This document shows, piece by piece, positions 57,202 to 64,000 of a stretch of DNA of 64,000 nt (the first letter of the stretch is position 1; every line of letters begins with the position of its first letter). This DNA is from Verrucomicrobiota bacterium (lineage in GTDB: Bacteria; Verrucomicrobiota; Lentisphaeria; JABSQK01; JAJFLO01). The stretch is taken from positions 1-64,000 of the forward strand of contig JAJFLP010000122.1 of the NCBI GenBank assembly GCA_021772635.1, written 5' to 3'. The notes beneath the pieces are model-generated. The model was not told where the DNA came from, did not search any database, and saw only the letters and a program-made list of their open reading frames with translations. A program made the translations under genes and the position numbers.

Positions 57202-59256
57202 CTAAAAGCGACAACTTATTTTTCCGTATACCGCGCGTTCGATTTCGGTGATTTGTGAATTCAGAACGGTGGACGGTACGTACTCTCGACGATGTCTTTC
57301 CAGTAAGTTCTGGCCGACGACTGCTATCTCGATATTCTCTGTCGCTTTCCACTCTAGCCGAACGTCCAGGGTAGTGTAGCTGTTTATCCCGGTTACTATG
57401 TCGACATAACGCAGCCACGCGTCGAAACTAAGACGGGTACCCAAGTCCATCGAAGATTGAACCGAAAACTGATGTTGTGGGATATCGATTTCCCAAATCT
57501 CCTCGCGCCCCTGATCGTCGCTGCTATTATCGACGTGCGCCTGCAAATCCAGATACGAGTACTGCCCCTGAAGCGTCCACCAGTCTGTTATTCCTAAACG
57601 CAAAACGAGCTCTGCGCCGTAGGTTTCCGCGTCCATTTTATTCCCAGCCGCCAGCGGGAGTCGCGGATTCAGCGGATCGCTAAAGTCCACGGGACCGTCG
57701 ATCTCCACGGTCTGTAATTCGTCGTATAGATTAAGAAAGGCAGTTACATCGATTGATAAGCGATCCGACGGTTGGACGCGATAGCCTAGTTCGTACCCGA
57801 CCATCTCTTCGGAGTCGAATCTGTCGTCTGCCCTTAAATCCCCATCGACTCCGGCAATCGGAACATCTTGCGGGAATCTCAGCGTGTGTTCGAGTCGGAA
57901 GGGTGTCCTGACGGCGCGCGAAACTGCGCCCCAAATAGTCTGTCGCGGTCGTGGCGTATAGGTGAACCTGGCACTTGGTTGAATCTCTGAATCTGTGAAA
58001 TCGTTTTTTTCGAATTTCGTTCCGATTGTTAGCCAAAGGCGGTCCGGAATAACGGTGATTTTGTCCTGTACGAATGTGCTGAAAAGTTCATCATTACGGG
58101 AATTTTGAGAAACGGAGTACGGGGCGACCGTCTTAAAATCGTCAGCGGTTAACCGGTAGCCAGCGCCCCAAATGATTTCGTGGGAGTGCAGAGGCTGAAA
58201 TCGATATTGAAAGTCGATGTCTACTGTATCTCTGTCCTCATCAATTATCAGTTCATCGCGGCTGGTACGGTCATAGTAAATTTGCAGCGCGAGATCGGAA
58301 TCTTCGTCGAGAGTCCGTTGCCAACGGAGCAACAGGTTACCGCCGGATACCGACGCGTCCTCAACGATTCCCTGTGATGAGAGAGGGAGAAAAACTTCCT
58401 GACCGGCGTCTCCATTGTAGTAATCCCCCTGTAAGGTTAACCGGTTCCTGCTGTCCAGCGCCGCGTCTGCCCTAAATCCGCCGCGTCCCATTCGCCAATC
58501 ATCGTGGCCATCGACTCGATCATTAACCACCTGTTCGTCGCGTTCGAAAGCCTTTCCATAGATTCTATACGCTATTTTTTCACCAATCTTCGCTCCGAAT
58601 CGACCTTCGATTGAACCCTTTTCTTCGGTGCCACTCGTTGCGGAAAGAAAAGTCCCTTGTGTATCTTCGGCGTTTTTTGTGACGATATTTATGACACCGT
58701 TAACGGCATTCGCTCCCCATAACGTGCCCCCGGGGCCACGAATCACTTCTATACGGTCAATGTCCTCCAGAAGCGTATCCTGAATTTCCCAAAAAACTCC
58801 CGAGAACAAAGGGGTGTATACGCTTCGGCCGTCAATCATAACGAGGAGTTTATTAGCGAAACGACCATTGAAGCCACGAGCCGTTATCGCCCATTTATTC
58901 CCATCCATTCGCGCGACTTGGAGTCCCGGTACCATACGCAGTACTTCAGGAATGCTGGTAGCCCCGCTACGGCGGATATCTGTTTGCGTTACCACGAATA
59001 TAGCGGCAGGGGCCTGGGATAACTTTTCCTTCTTCTTAGAAACCGAGGTTACTTCTATATTCATCAGCTCTTCCAGACTTAAATTCGCGAAATCGCCCGG
59101 CGCAAGGCCCTCTGCTAATTGGCCTGTCGACTCAGTGGTTTCTGACTGGGTCGTCAGAGGCACAGCTCCGACGATGACCACGAGAAGAAAAAGACGCTTT
59201 ATTCGCGTCAGTGTTGTCCCGGCTCTTGTGAGTGAACTCGAATTATCCTTAGTCAT
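57202..59256 (-). CDS. TonB-dependent outer-membrane receptor
   Basis: A 684-residue receptor. The basic N-terminus and LFLLVVIVGAVPLTTQS form the signal peptide; an acidic linker (FANLSLEELMNIEVTSVSK) precedes the plug, which shows SIPEVLRMVPGLQVARMDGN, WAITARGFNGRFANKLLVMI, IEVIRGPGGTLWGANAVNG and INIVTKNA. The barrel ends RAVYGKISCRF with the terminal aromatic residue. The LSLEELMNIEV linker is typical of receptors found beside YfiR-like genes. AGGGAGGAAC is a strong ribosome site; a 279-bp mobile element ends 25 bp upstream of the start codon. Confidence 0.93.
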   Translation of the reverse strand: MTKDNSSSLTRAGTTLTRIKRLFLLVVIVGAVPLTTQSETTESTGQLAEGLAPGDFANLSLEELMNIEVTSVSKKKEKLSQAPAAIFVVTQTDIRRSGATSIPEVLRMVPGLQVARMDGNKWAITARGFNGRFANKLLVMIDGRSVYTPLFSGVFWEIQDTLLEDIDRIEVIRGPGGTLWGANAVNGVINIVTKNAEDTQGTFLSATSGTEEKGSIEGRFGAKIGEKIAYRIYGKAFERDEQVVNDRVDGHDDWRMGRGGFRADAALDSRNRLTLQGDYYNGDAGQEVFLPLSSQGIVEDASVSGGNLLLRWQRTLDEDSDLALQIYYDRTSRDELIIDEDRDTVDIDFQYRFQPLHSHEIIWGAGYRLTADDFKTVAPYSVSQNSRNDELFSTFVQDKITVIPDRLWLTIGTKFEKNDFTDSEIQPSARFTYTPRPRQTIWGAVSRAVRTPFRLEHTLRFPQDVPIAGVDGDLRADDRFDSEEMVGYELGYRVQPSDRLSIDVTAFLNLYDELQTVEIDGPVDFSDPLNPRLPLAAGNKMDAETYGAELVLRLGITDWWTLQGQYSYLDLQAHVDNSSDDQGREEIWEIDIPQHQFSVQSSMDLGTRLSFDAWLRYVDIVTGINSYTTLDVRLEWKATENIEIAVVGQNLLERHRREYVPSTVLNSQITEIERAVYGKISCRF

Positions 59257-59280
59257 TATTGTTCCTCCCTCTTACTATTT

Positions 59281-59559
59281 AGTGCCTGAGCGAAAACCCT
59301 CGTGGCCGCGCGATTGCCAAATTATGGAGACCTCGGTGATTTTGCGAAGTGGCTCGCGATGTGAAACCATCGTATCCGCTACGCAAAATAGGCGAGGCAC
59401 CACAAGGGGCTATCGTCCAAAGGATTGCGGCGGATGTACGGGACTTTCATCAATCACACCGTTAGCCCATACCTTTGGGTATGAACGTAACAGCGTGAAT
59501 GACGAATCTACCGCACATGCGTCCGCAACCCGGCTCGCGAGGGTTTCCGCTCATGCACT
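59281..59559. mobile_element. 279-bp inverted-repeat element in the receptor leader
   Basis: Terminal repeats AGTGCCTGAGCGAAAACCC and AGTGCATGAGCGGAAACCC (inverted; 20 of 22 match), flanked on both sides by ATTT. The inside has a CATACC-TTTG-GGTATG hairpin and no coding capacity. It could be a MITE or a structured RNA; no family is recognised. Confidence 0.65.
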
Positions 59560-59712
59560 ATTTAACGGCGTCCGCTAGCACTCCATATCCCAACCCAATA
59601 TACCCGTTTGGCATGACAATCCCAACGGGCCTGTGGTGACAGTGTCGCTCCGAAACTGAAAAGATTAATAGATATACTGCTCTGGGTAGTGGTACGAGCC
59701 TATCTCCGTAGA

Positions 59713-60282
59713 TCAAATAGACACGCATGTTGCGATTTCGAGTAACCGACATAACTCGGTTATTACGATCCCGAAATTCTCATCACAACCGTATAGCGCT
59801 GCGACCTTTTTACGAGCGGTCTTGACATCGTCACATGCCTTCCCCTGCGAAATGATGTCGCGGCAGTTCTCAGGCATCGGGCCCCAATTTCCGCATTCGA
59901 CGAACTGGTTATTAAAGAAAATAAATTTCGGTATTGCCTCGCCCCCGTTCGTAAGATAGCGAACAAAAACCTCTGTGTTTTGTTCACGAGTAATGTATCT
60001 GGTCTTCAAATTAGGTCCCGCTCCCACCAATTTTTCTAGCACAGGAACGTGACGAACGACGTCTCCACACCAGTCTTCGGCTATTACCAAAATATTTACC
60101 AGCCGCGGGACATTAAGTAGTCGTTCGGCTGTCTCGGAGTCCAAGATTAGGTTCTTCCGCGATTGTTCAATTCTGAGGCAGTTTTCCTCGGACTCACCTT
60201 TGGCGAGCCACTCTTCATACGTCATCGCAGACGCGAAAACACTATCCCAGCGTATCCGGTCAATTATCGGCGGCTTCGGCAT
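59713..60282 (-). CDS. Thioredoxin-family protein with a monothiol WCGD site
   Basis: A 189-residue cytoplasmic protein of the thioredoxin_9 (TrxA-like) family known from Bacillus-type genomes. The fold is marked by VNILVIAEDWCGDVVRHVPVL and the cis-proline region GEAIPKFIFFNN. In relatives the site reads WCGDC; here the second cysteine is valine, leaving only Cys72. It therefore cannot form the usual intramolecular disulfide and may work by glutathionylation, as a monothiol, or not as a reductase. Upstream lies an MPR copy shared with the argH leader. Confidence 0.85.
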   Translation of the reverse strand: MPKPPIIDRIRWDSVFASAMTYEEWLAKGESEENCLRIEQSRKNLILDSETAERLLNVPRLVNILVIAEDWCGDVVRHVPVLEKLVGAGPNLKTRYITREQNTEVFVRYLTNGGEAIPKFIFFNNQFVECGNWGPMPENCRDIISQGKACDDVKTARKKVAALYGCDENFGIVITELCRLLEIATCVSI

Positions 60283-60378
60283 GATTTGTTCTCCTTGTTT
60301 AATTGGGTTGTTTCTTGCAGTCTAACTTTCGTTAGGGCGTGCCTCACGGTATAGTATTTCAAGGGGTGCCGAATAAGT

Positions 60379-60537
60379 TATACCGCAAGCGGTACAATTT
60401 TCGGTCCGGATGACCGATACGCTCATGCCGTTCGCACAAGCGGACTCCGAGAATACGGAGAGACGACTTCAAAATGATTGAGTAAGAGACTCCGAACTCT
60501 TTTTCGTCCCGCATGCGGGATGACGACGTTCGGTATA
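60379..60537 (+). repeat. MPR copy upstream of argH
   Basis: Stem TATACCGCAAGCGGTA with an AAG loop, GGTCCGGATGACC, CTCCGAGAATACGGAG, the core TTCAAAATGATTGAG, CCCGCATGCGGG, right end GACGTTCGGTATAA. It is the most complete copy. The right end lies 124 bp before argH. Confidence 0.88.
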
Positions 60538-60660
60538 ACATCGAATGTTTTTCCCAAAATATACGGGCTGGGAATTTCCTGCCTGAAATGGCGAATTAGC
60601 ATGTTTTCTTTCGAATATCAATTAACTATACGGTAAAAGGTTAGGAGACAGACAGCTACG

Positions 60661-62040
60661 ATGGCTATTTGGGGTGGACGTTTTTCTAAAGACGCGGACG
60701 AAATTGCGGCGGTATTTGGCGAATCGCTATCATTTGATCGACGATTATACGCTCAGGACATTAAGTGCAGCGTCGCGCACGTACGGATGCTGGCAACTTC
60801 TAAGATAATCGATGACGCGGATGCAAGTGCGATTGTCGACGAACTTGGGCGAATACATACGGAGATAGAATCCGGCGATTTCAATTTCTCAAGCGAATGC
60901 GAAGACATTCACATGAGTATCGAGACGTGTCTCATCGATCGACTCGGTGAAACCGGTGCCCGGATTCACGCAGCTCGGAGTCGCAACGATCAGGTTGCTA
61001 CGGATATTCGTTTATATCTTCGCGATGAGATCGATGAGATTGTCGATCTCATACGGATGCTCCAGGAGCGAATCGTTGCGCTTGCCGATCGGCATTCATC
61101 GGTTATTATGCCGGGACTGACCCATCTTCAGAACGCACAGCCGGTGTTATTCGCCCATCATCTCCTCGCATATGTTGAAATGCTAGAGCGAGATAGCGAC
61201 CGGCTAACTGATTGCCGCCGCCGTTTGAATCGCTCACCCTTGGGTTCGGGTGCTTTGGCTGGATCAACACTCCCGATAGATCGGGATCAGACTGCCGCAG
61301 AACTCGGATTTGATGGACCGACACGCAATAGTATGGACGCGGTATCTGATCGCGATTTTGTCATCGAGTTGCTTGCCGATTTAGCCATTTTTATGATGCA
61401 CATGTCGCGGTTGTCTGAGGATATCGTGAACTGGGTATCTCAACGGTACACCTTTATTAGTCTCGACGACGCGTTTTGTACGGGATCGAGTCTGATGCCG
61501 CAGAAAAAGAATCCTGATATTGCGGAGCTAACCCGTGGTAAAACGGGCCGTGTCTACGGCGCTTTAATCGCGCTCCTGACGGTTATGAAAGGCTTACCCT
61601 TGTGTTATAACCGCGACCTTCAGGAAGATAAGGAACCGTTGTTCGATTCCATTGACACGGCGAAATCCGTGCTTTCTATCTATAAGCTGATGATTGACGG
61701 CATTGAAGTCAATGCCGATGCGATGGCGATCGCCGCCTCCGATCCATTTATGATGGCTACGGACTTCGTGGATTGGTTGGTAGTCAATGGCGTTCCTTTT
61801 CGGTCTGCGCACGAGAAAGTCGGGCAGCTGGTCAGTCACTCTTCGAAGTTGAATACCTCCTTGGATAGAATGACGCTTTCTCAAATTCAGGAAGTCGTAC
61901 CCGAAGCGGAAGAAGAGTGCCTTCTGTTGTTCACTGCCGAGCGGAGTGTCGCCGGCAAAAGGAGCTTTGGGGGCACCTCTCCCGAAGAGGTGGCGAAGCA
62001 GCTGGCTTACTGGAAAAAGAAACTCGCGTCCGGACATTAA
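60661..62040 (+). CDS. argH: Argininosuccinate lyase
   Basis: Cleaves argininosuccinate to arginine and fumarate, the last step of arginine synthesis. The fumarase-superfamily signature GSSLMPQKKNP lies at residues 275-285 and contains the catalytic serine loop. WGGRFSKDADEIAAVFGESL at the start, HAARSRNDQVATD and PGLTHLQNAQPV are also typical. Complete at 459 residues. The stop codon directly precedes the ATG of the panE-like gene, so the two are co-transcribed. Confidence 0.97.
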   Translation: MAIWGGRFSKDADEIAAVFGESLSFDRRLYAQDIKCSVAHVRMLATSKIIDDADASAIVDELGRIHTEIESGDFNFSSECEDIHMSIETCLIDRLGETGARIHAARSRNDQVATDIRLYLRDEIDEIVDLIRMLQERIVALADRHSSVIMPGLTHLQNAQPVLFAHHLLAYVEMLERDSDRLTDCRRRLNRSPLGSGALAGSTLPIDRDQTAAELGFDGPTRNSMDAVSDRDFVIELLADLAIFMMHMSRLSEDIVNWVSQRYTFISLDDAFCTGSSLMPQKKNPDIAELTRGKTGRVYGALIALLTVMKGLPLCYNRDLQEDKEPLFDSIDTAKSVLSIYKLMIDGIEVNADAMAIAASDPFMMATDFVDWLVVNGVPFRSAHEKVGQLVSHSSKLNTSLDRMTLSQIQEVVPEAEEECLLLFTAERSVAGKRSFGGTSPEEVAKQLAYWKKKLASGH

Positions 62041-62967
62041 ATGGCGACAATTAATAAGCCGAAAATATTGGTGGTTGGCGCGGGTGCAGTCGGCGGTTTT
62101 TACGGAGGGAAATTAGCACAGGCCGGTGCCGATGTATCAGTTATTTGTCGATCGGACTATCAAGTAGTTGCGGAACAAGGATTTGAGATCCAAAGCTGCT
62201 GGGGCGATTTTAGGTTCAACCCCACGAGGGTACTTAATTGCGTGGATGAATACGATGACTATCCCGACTACTTGATTGTTGCGTTAAAAGCCTTACCTGA
62301 ACTCGACCTTCCCGATCTAATTTCCGGTGTGGTTGGTCCGAAAACTTCCGTGGTGTTACTCCAAAACGGGATCAACGTCGAATCTTTGACGGCCGAGAGA
62401 TTCCCGAATTCCGAGATAATCAGCGGACTCGCGTTCATCTGCGTGAATCGCCTTGGTCCAGGGAAGATTCATCATATGGACTACGGTCGGCTCGCACTCG
62501 GTCGATATCCCTATGGCAAGTCAACGGCGGCGGAAGATATAGCGGAGTTATTTAAGCAATCCGGTGTGCCTTGTTCAATCTCAGAAGACATAATCACTGA
62601 GCGTTGGAAGAAACTAGTTTGGAACGTCCCATTTAATTGTATCTCTGTACTGGGCGGCGGATTAGATACGCGTGCGATTCTGGGGACCCCGGATTCTGTC
62701 GAGTTCGTAAGGAAGGTTATGGTGGAGGTCTGCGCTGTCGCCGTTGCGACGGGGCATCCGCTCGATTTGGAGGTCATCGATAGAAATATAAATGACACGA
62801 TCGCAATGAAGCCCTACCGTACCAGTATGTTGTTGGACAGCGAAGCAGGCAGGCCAATGGAAATAGAAGCGATCGTGGGGAACGTGGTGAGAATTGCCGA
62901 GGGGTATGGGATCGACACGCCGCGTATAAACTGTCTGTATAGTCTTCTATCGCTCCACTGCCGTTAA
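62041..62967 (+). CDS. panE: 2-dehydropantoate 2-reductase family protein
   Basis: An NADPH-dependent reductase of the ketopantoate reductase fold. The Rossmann motif VVGAGAVGGFYGGKLAQAG lies at about 11-29. The catalytic lysine is in ERWKKLVWNVPFN, and the C-terminal domain contains the conserved MLLDSEAGRPMEIEAIVGN. Pantothenate synthesis is the standard role, but many members of this family act on other 2-oxo acids, so the symbol is tentative. 308 residues, complete; starts immediately after argH. Confidence 0.88.
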   Translation: MATINKPKILVVGAGAVGGFYGGKLAQAGADVSVICRSDYQVVAEQGFEIQSCWGDFRFNPTRVLNCVDEYDDYPDYLIVALKALPELDLPDLISGVVGPKTSVVLLQNGINVESLTAERFPNSEIISGLAFICVNRLGPGKIHHMDYGRLALGRYPYGKSTAAEDIAELFKQSGVPCSISEDIITERWKKLVWNVPFNCISVLGGGLDTRAILGTPDSVEFVRKVMVEVCAVAVATGHPLDLEVIDRNINDTIAMKPYRTSMLLDSEAGRPMEIEAIVGNVVRIAEGYGIDTPRINCLYSLLSLHCR

Positions 62968-63054
62968 ACGACGACCAAAGGGTTCGGGAAAGTCGACTGG
63001 AGCGAGAATATCAACAGAGATACGCGACGATGTAGGGGAGGGGAGTCGGAATTT

Positions 63055-63999
63055 TTAACTTGCCGTGGAATACAGTAGAAAGCGCTTCAGAGCAGCCTGA
63101 ACTTCCGTCAGACATTTGCTTCCGAAGTAGCGGATACTAAGTAATTCCTGTACTGATTTTGACGCGAGTTGGCCAACCGTGCGAATATTTGCAGAATGCA
63201 GTCCATTCACACTCCGGCGTGATATCTTTAGGATTGATAGGGGAGCGTTACAGGCGTTGACGAAGTTTTTGTTGTCGGCGGATTCCCGGATATCCATAAA
63301 CGATTCAACGATCGGAACTGACTGAACGCTCAGCTGTCCGTTCTTCCGCCGACTGACTTTGTCGAGTACAGAGCTACTATCCTTGCTCGCCGCGGTGTCT
63401 TCTCCGCCTTTCGATCTGTCAGCGGAAACGGTGTTCCTGCTTCTTCCTTTACTCCGCGATCCAGTTAGTCGTTGAAGCTTCCCGTGGTTATCGATGCGTT
63501 CGTCTTCAATAAGTGTTTTCAGACGTTTCAGAGAGTGCATCTGAATCTGTCTCACCCGCTCTCGCGTACGACCAATAATAACACTAACCTCTTCCAAAGT
63601 TTTTGGTCGGCTTCCGTCTAACCCATAGCGCATCACGAGGATTGTCTGTTCGCGTTCGTCCAGATTGTGAATTAAACCGCGGAGCCGTTGGATCGTCTCT
63701 GCATCTTCGATGATATCATTCGGTTTGATCGCGCTGGTGTCTGGGATTATATCCTCGAAGCTACCGTCTTCTCCCTTCTGGATCGGATCGTGCATCGAAA
63801 ACGTCCTAAGATCGGCGAGCTTCAATCCTTGGATTGTTCGTTTGGTGAGATCTAAGTATTCCGCGATTTCATTATCGGTTGCTGCGCGGCCGTACTTTTC
63901 ATTGAGGTGTATTTTGGCAGCTCGAATCTTATTGATTTTGCCAGCTGACGCGACAGGAACTCTAATCGTCCTACTTTTCTGAGACAGGGCACGACGCAT
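63055..63999 (-). CDS. Sigma-70 factor (partial) fused to an RNA polymerase alpha-CTD-like domain
   Basis: The gene runs off the right edge; the visible 314 residues are the C-terminal part. MRRALSQKSRTIRVPVA matches the end of sigma region 2, residues 20-75 region 3, and 113-165 region 4 with the helix-turn-helix TLEEVSVIIGRTRERVRQIQ. A low-complexity Ser/Lys/Arg linker (about 180-245) leads to residues 251-307, which match the alpha subunit C-terminal domain: ISRRSVNGLHSANIRTVGQL and ELLSIRYFGSKCLTEVQAAL. Arg262, Asn265, Gly293 and Lys295 align with the DNA-contacting R265, N268, G296 and K298 of E. coli alpha. Such a fusion is unusual. Confidence 0.9.
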   Translation of the reverse strand: MRRALSQKSRTIRVPVASAGKINKIRAAKIHLNEKYGRAATDNEIAEYLDLTKRTIQGLKLADLRTFSMHDPIQKGEDGSFEDIIPDTSAIKPNDIIEDAETIQRLRGLIHNLDEREQTILVMRYGLDGSRPKTLEEVSVIIGRTRERVRQIQMHSLKRLKTLIEDERIDNHGKLQRLTGSRSKGRSRNTVSADRSKGGEDTAASKDSSSVLDKVSRRKNGQLSVQSVPIVESFMDIRESADNKNFVNACNAPLSILKISRRSVNGLHSANIRTVGQLASKSVQELLSIRYFGSKCLTEVQAALKRFLLYSTAS

Positions 64000-64000
64000 C

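Noticed and set aside
58814-59578. 254-codon open frame on the plus strand
   Set aside because: It is antisense to the 5' end of the TonB receptor gene and the neighbouring repeat element, with biased composition and no family features. The receptor on the other strand is unambiguous.

Overview
The window looks like part of a chromosome from a Gram-negative bacterium. Four TonB-dependent outer-membrane receptors, YfiR-type periplasmic proteins and a lipoprotein remnant show an outer membrane. A PEP-CTERM sorting tail, a eukaryote-like (type 2) isoleucyl-tRNA synthetase and large proteins of unknown function make a member of the Planctomycetes-Verrucomicrobia-Lentisphaerae-Kiritimatiellae radiation plausible. 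That placement is an inference; no rRNA or tRNA gene was found to test it. Housekeeping genes are spaced widely, with repeat-filled gaps of 0.2-1.5 kb.

Layout. 0.2-5.1 kb: ileS, a broken ParE-type toxin with its antitoxin, and an inositol-monophosphatase-like gene. 5.3-18.3 kb: a 2060-residue TPR membrane protein, a small J-domain-like protein, gpmI, an anchored formylglycine-generating-enzyme-like protein, a 530-residue exported protein and a SnoaL-like protein. 18.3-25.1 kb: a small secreted repeat protein, a HAD phosphatase, a DUF4143 ATPase and metH. 25.3-27.5 kb: an AT-rich accessory patch with brnTA, vapBC and a lipoprotein gene broken by a stop codon. 27.7-33.7 kb: a TonB receptor / YfiR / CHASE8 histidine kinase / receiver cluster on the minus strand. 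34.8-41.0 kb: a TonB receptor, a PEP-CTERM protein, a cobalamin riboswitch with terminator, and a BtuB-like receptor. 41.3-51.7 kb: hslO-ppa, a HIT protein, mutY, a membrane spermidine-synthase-like protein, a cell-wall amidase, an unknown protein and eno. 52.7-56.2 kb: ribBA-ribH-nusB-ftsY. 56.5-59.3 kb: a second YfiR / TonB-receptor pair. 59.7-64 kb: a thioredoxin-like protein, argH-panE-like, and a partial sigma factor carrying an RNA polymerase alpha-CTD at its C-terminus.

Themes. Cobalamin links metH to the riboswitch-controlled BtuB-like receptor. YfiR-type proteins occur twice beside TonB receptors; in one case the partner appears to be a histidine kinase with the CHASE8 sensor that YfiR controls in YfiN-type diguanylate cyclases.

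The most striking unexplained feature is in the gaps. About 18 copies of a 90-220 bp modular palindromic repeat (called MPR here) have covarying terminal stems and swappable internal hairpins. The same end of the repeat usually points at the start codon of the neighbouring gene. At least four other short mobile-looking families are present: REPIN-like nested hairpins, two 174-bp elements flanked by CTAG, a 155-bp element with a perfect 10-bp target duplication, and a 279-bp inverted-repeat element just upstream of a receptor gene. No transposase is encoded in the window.
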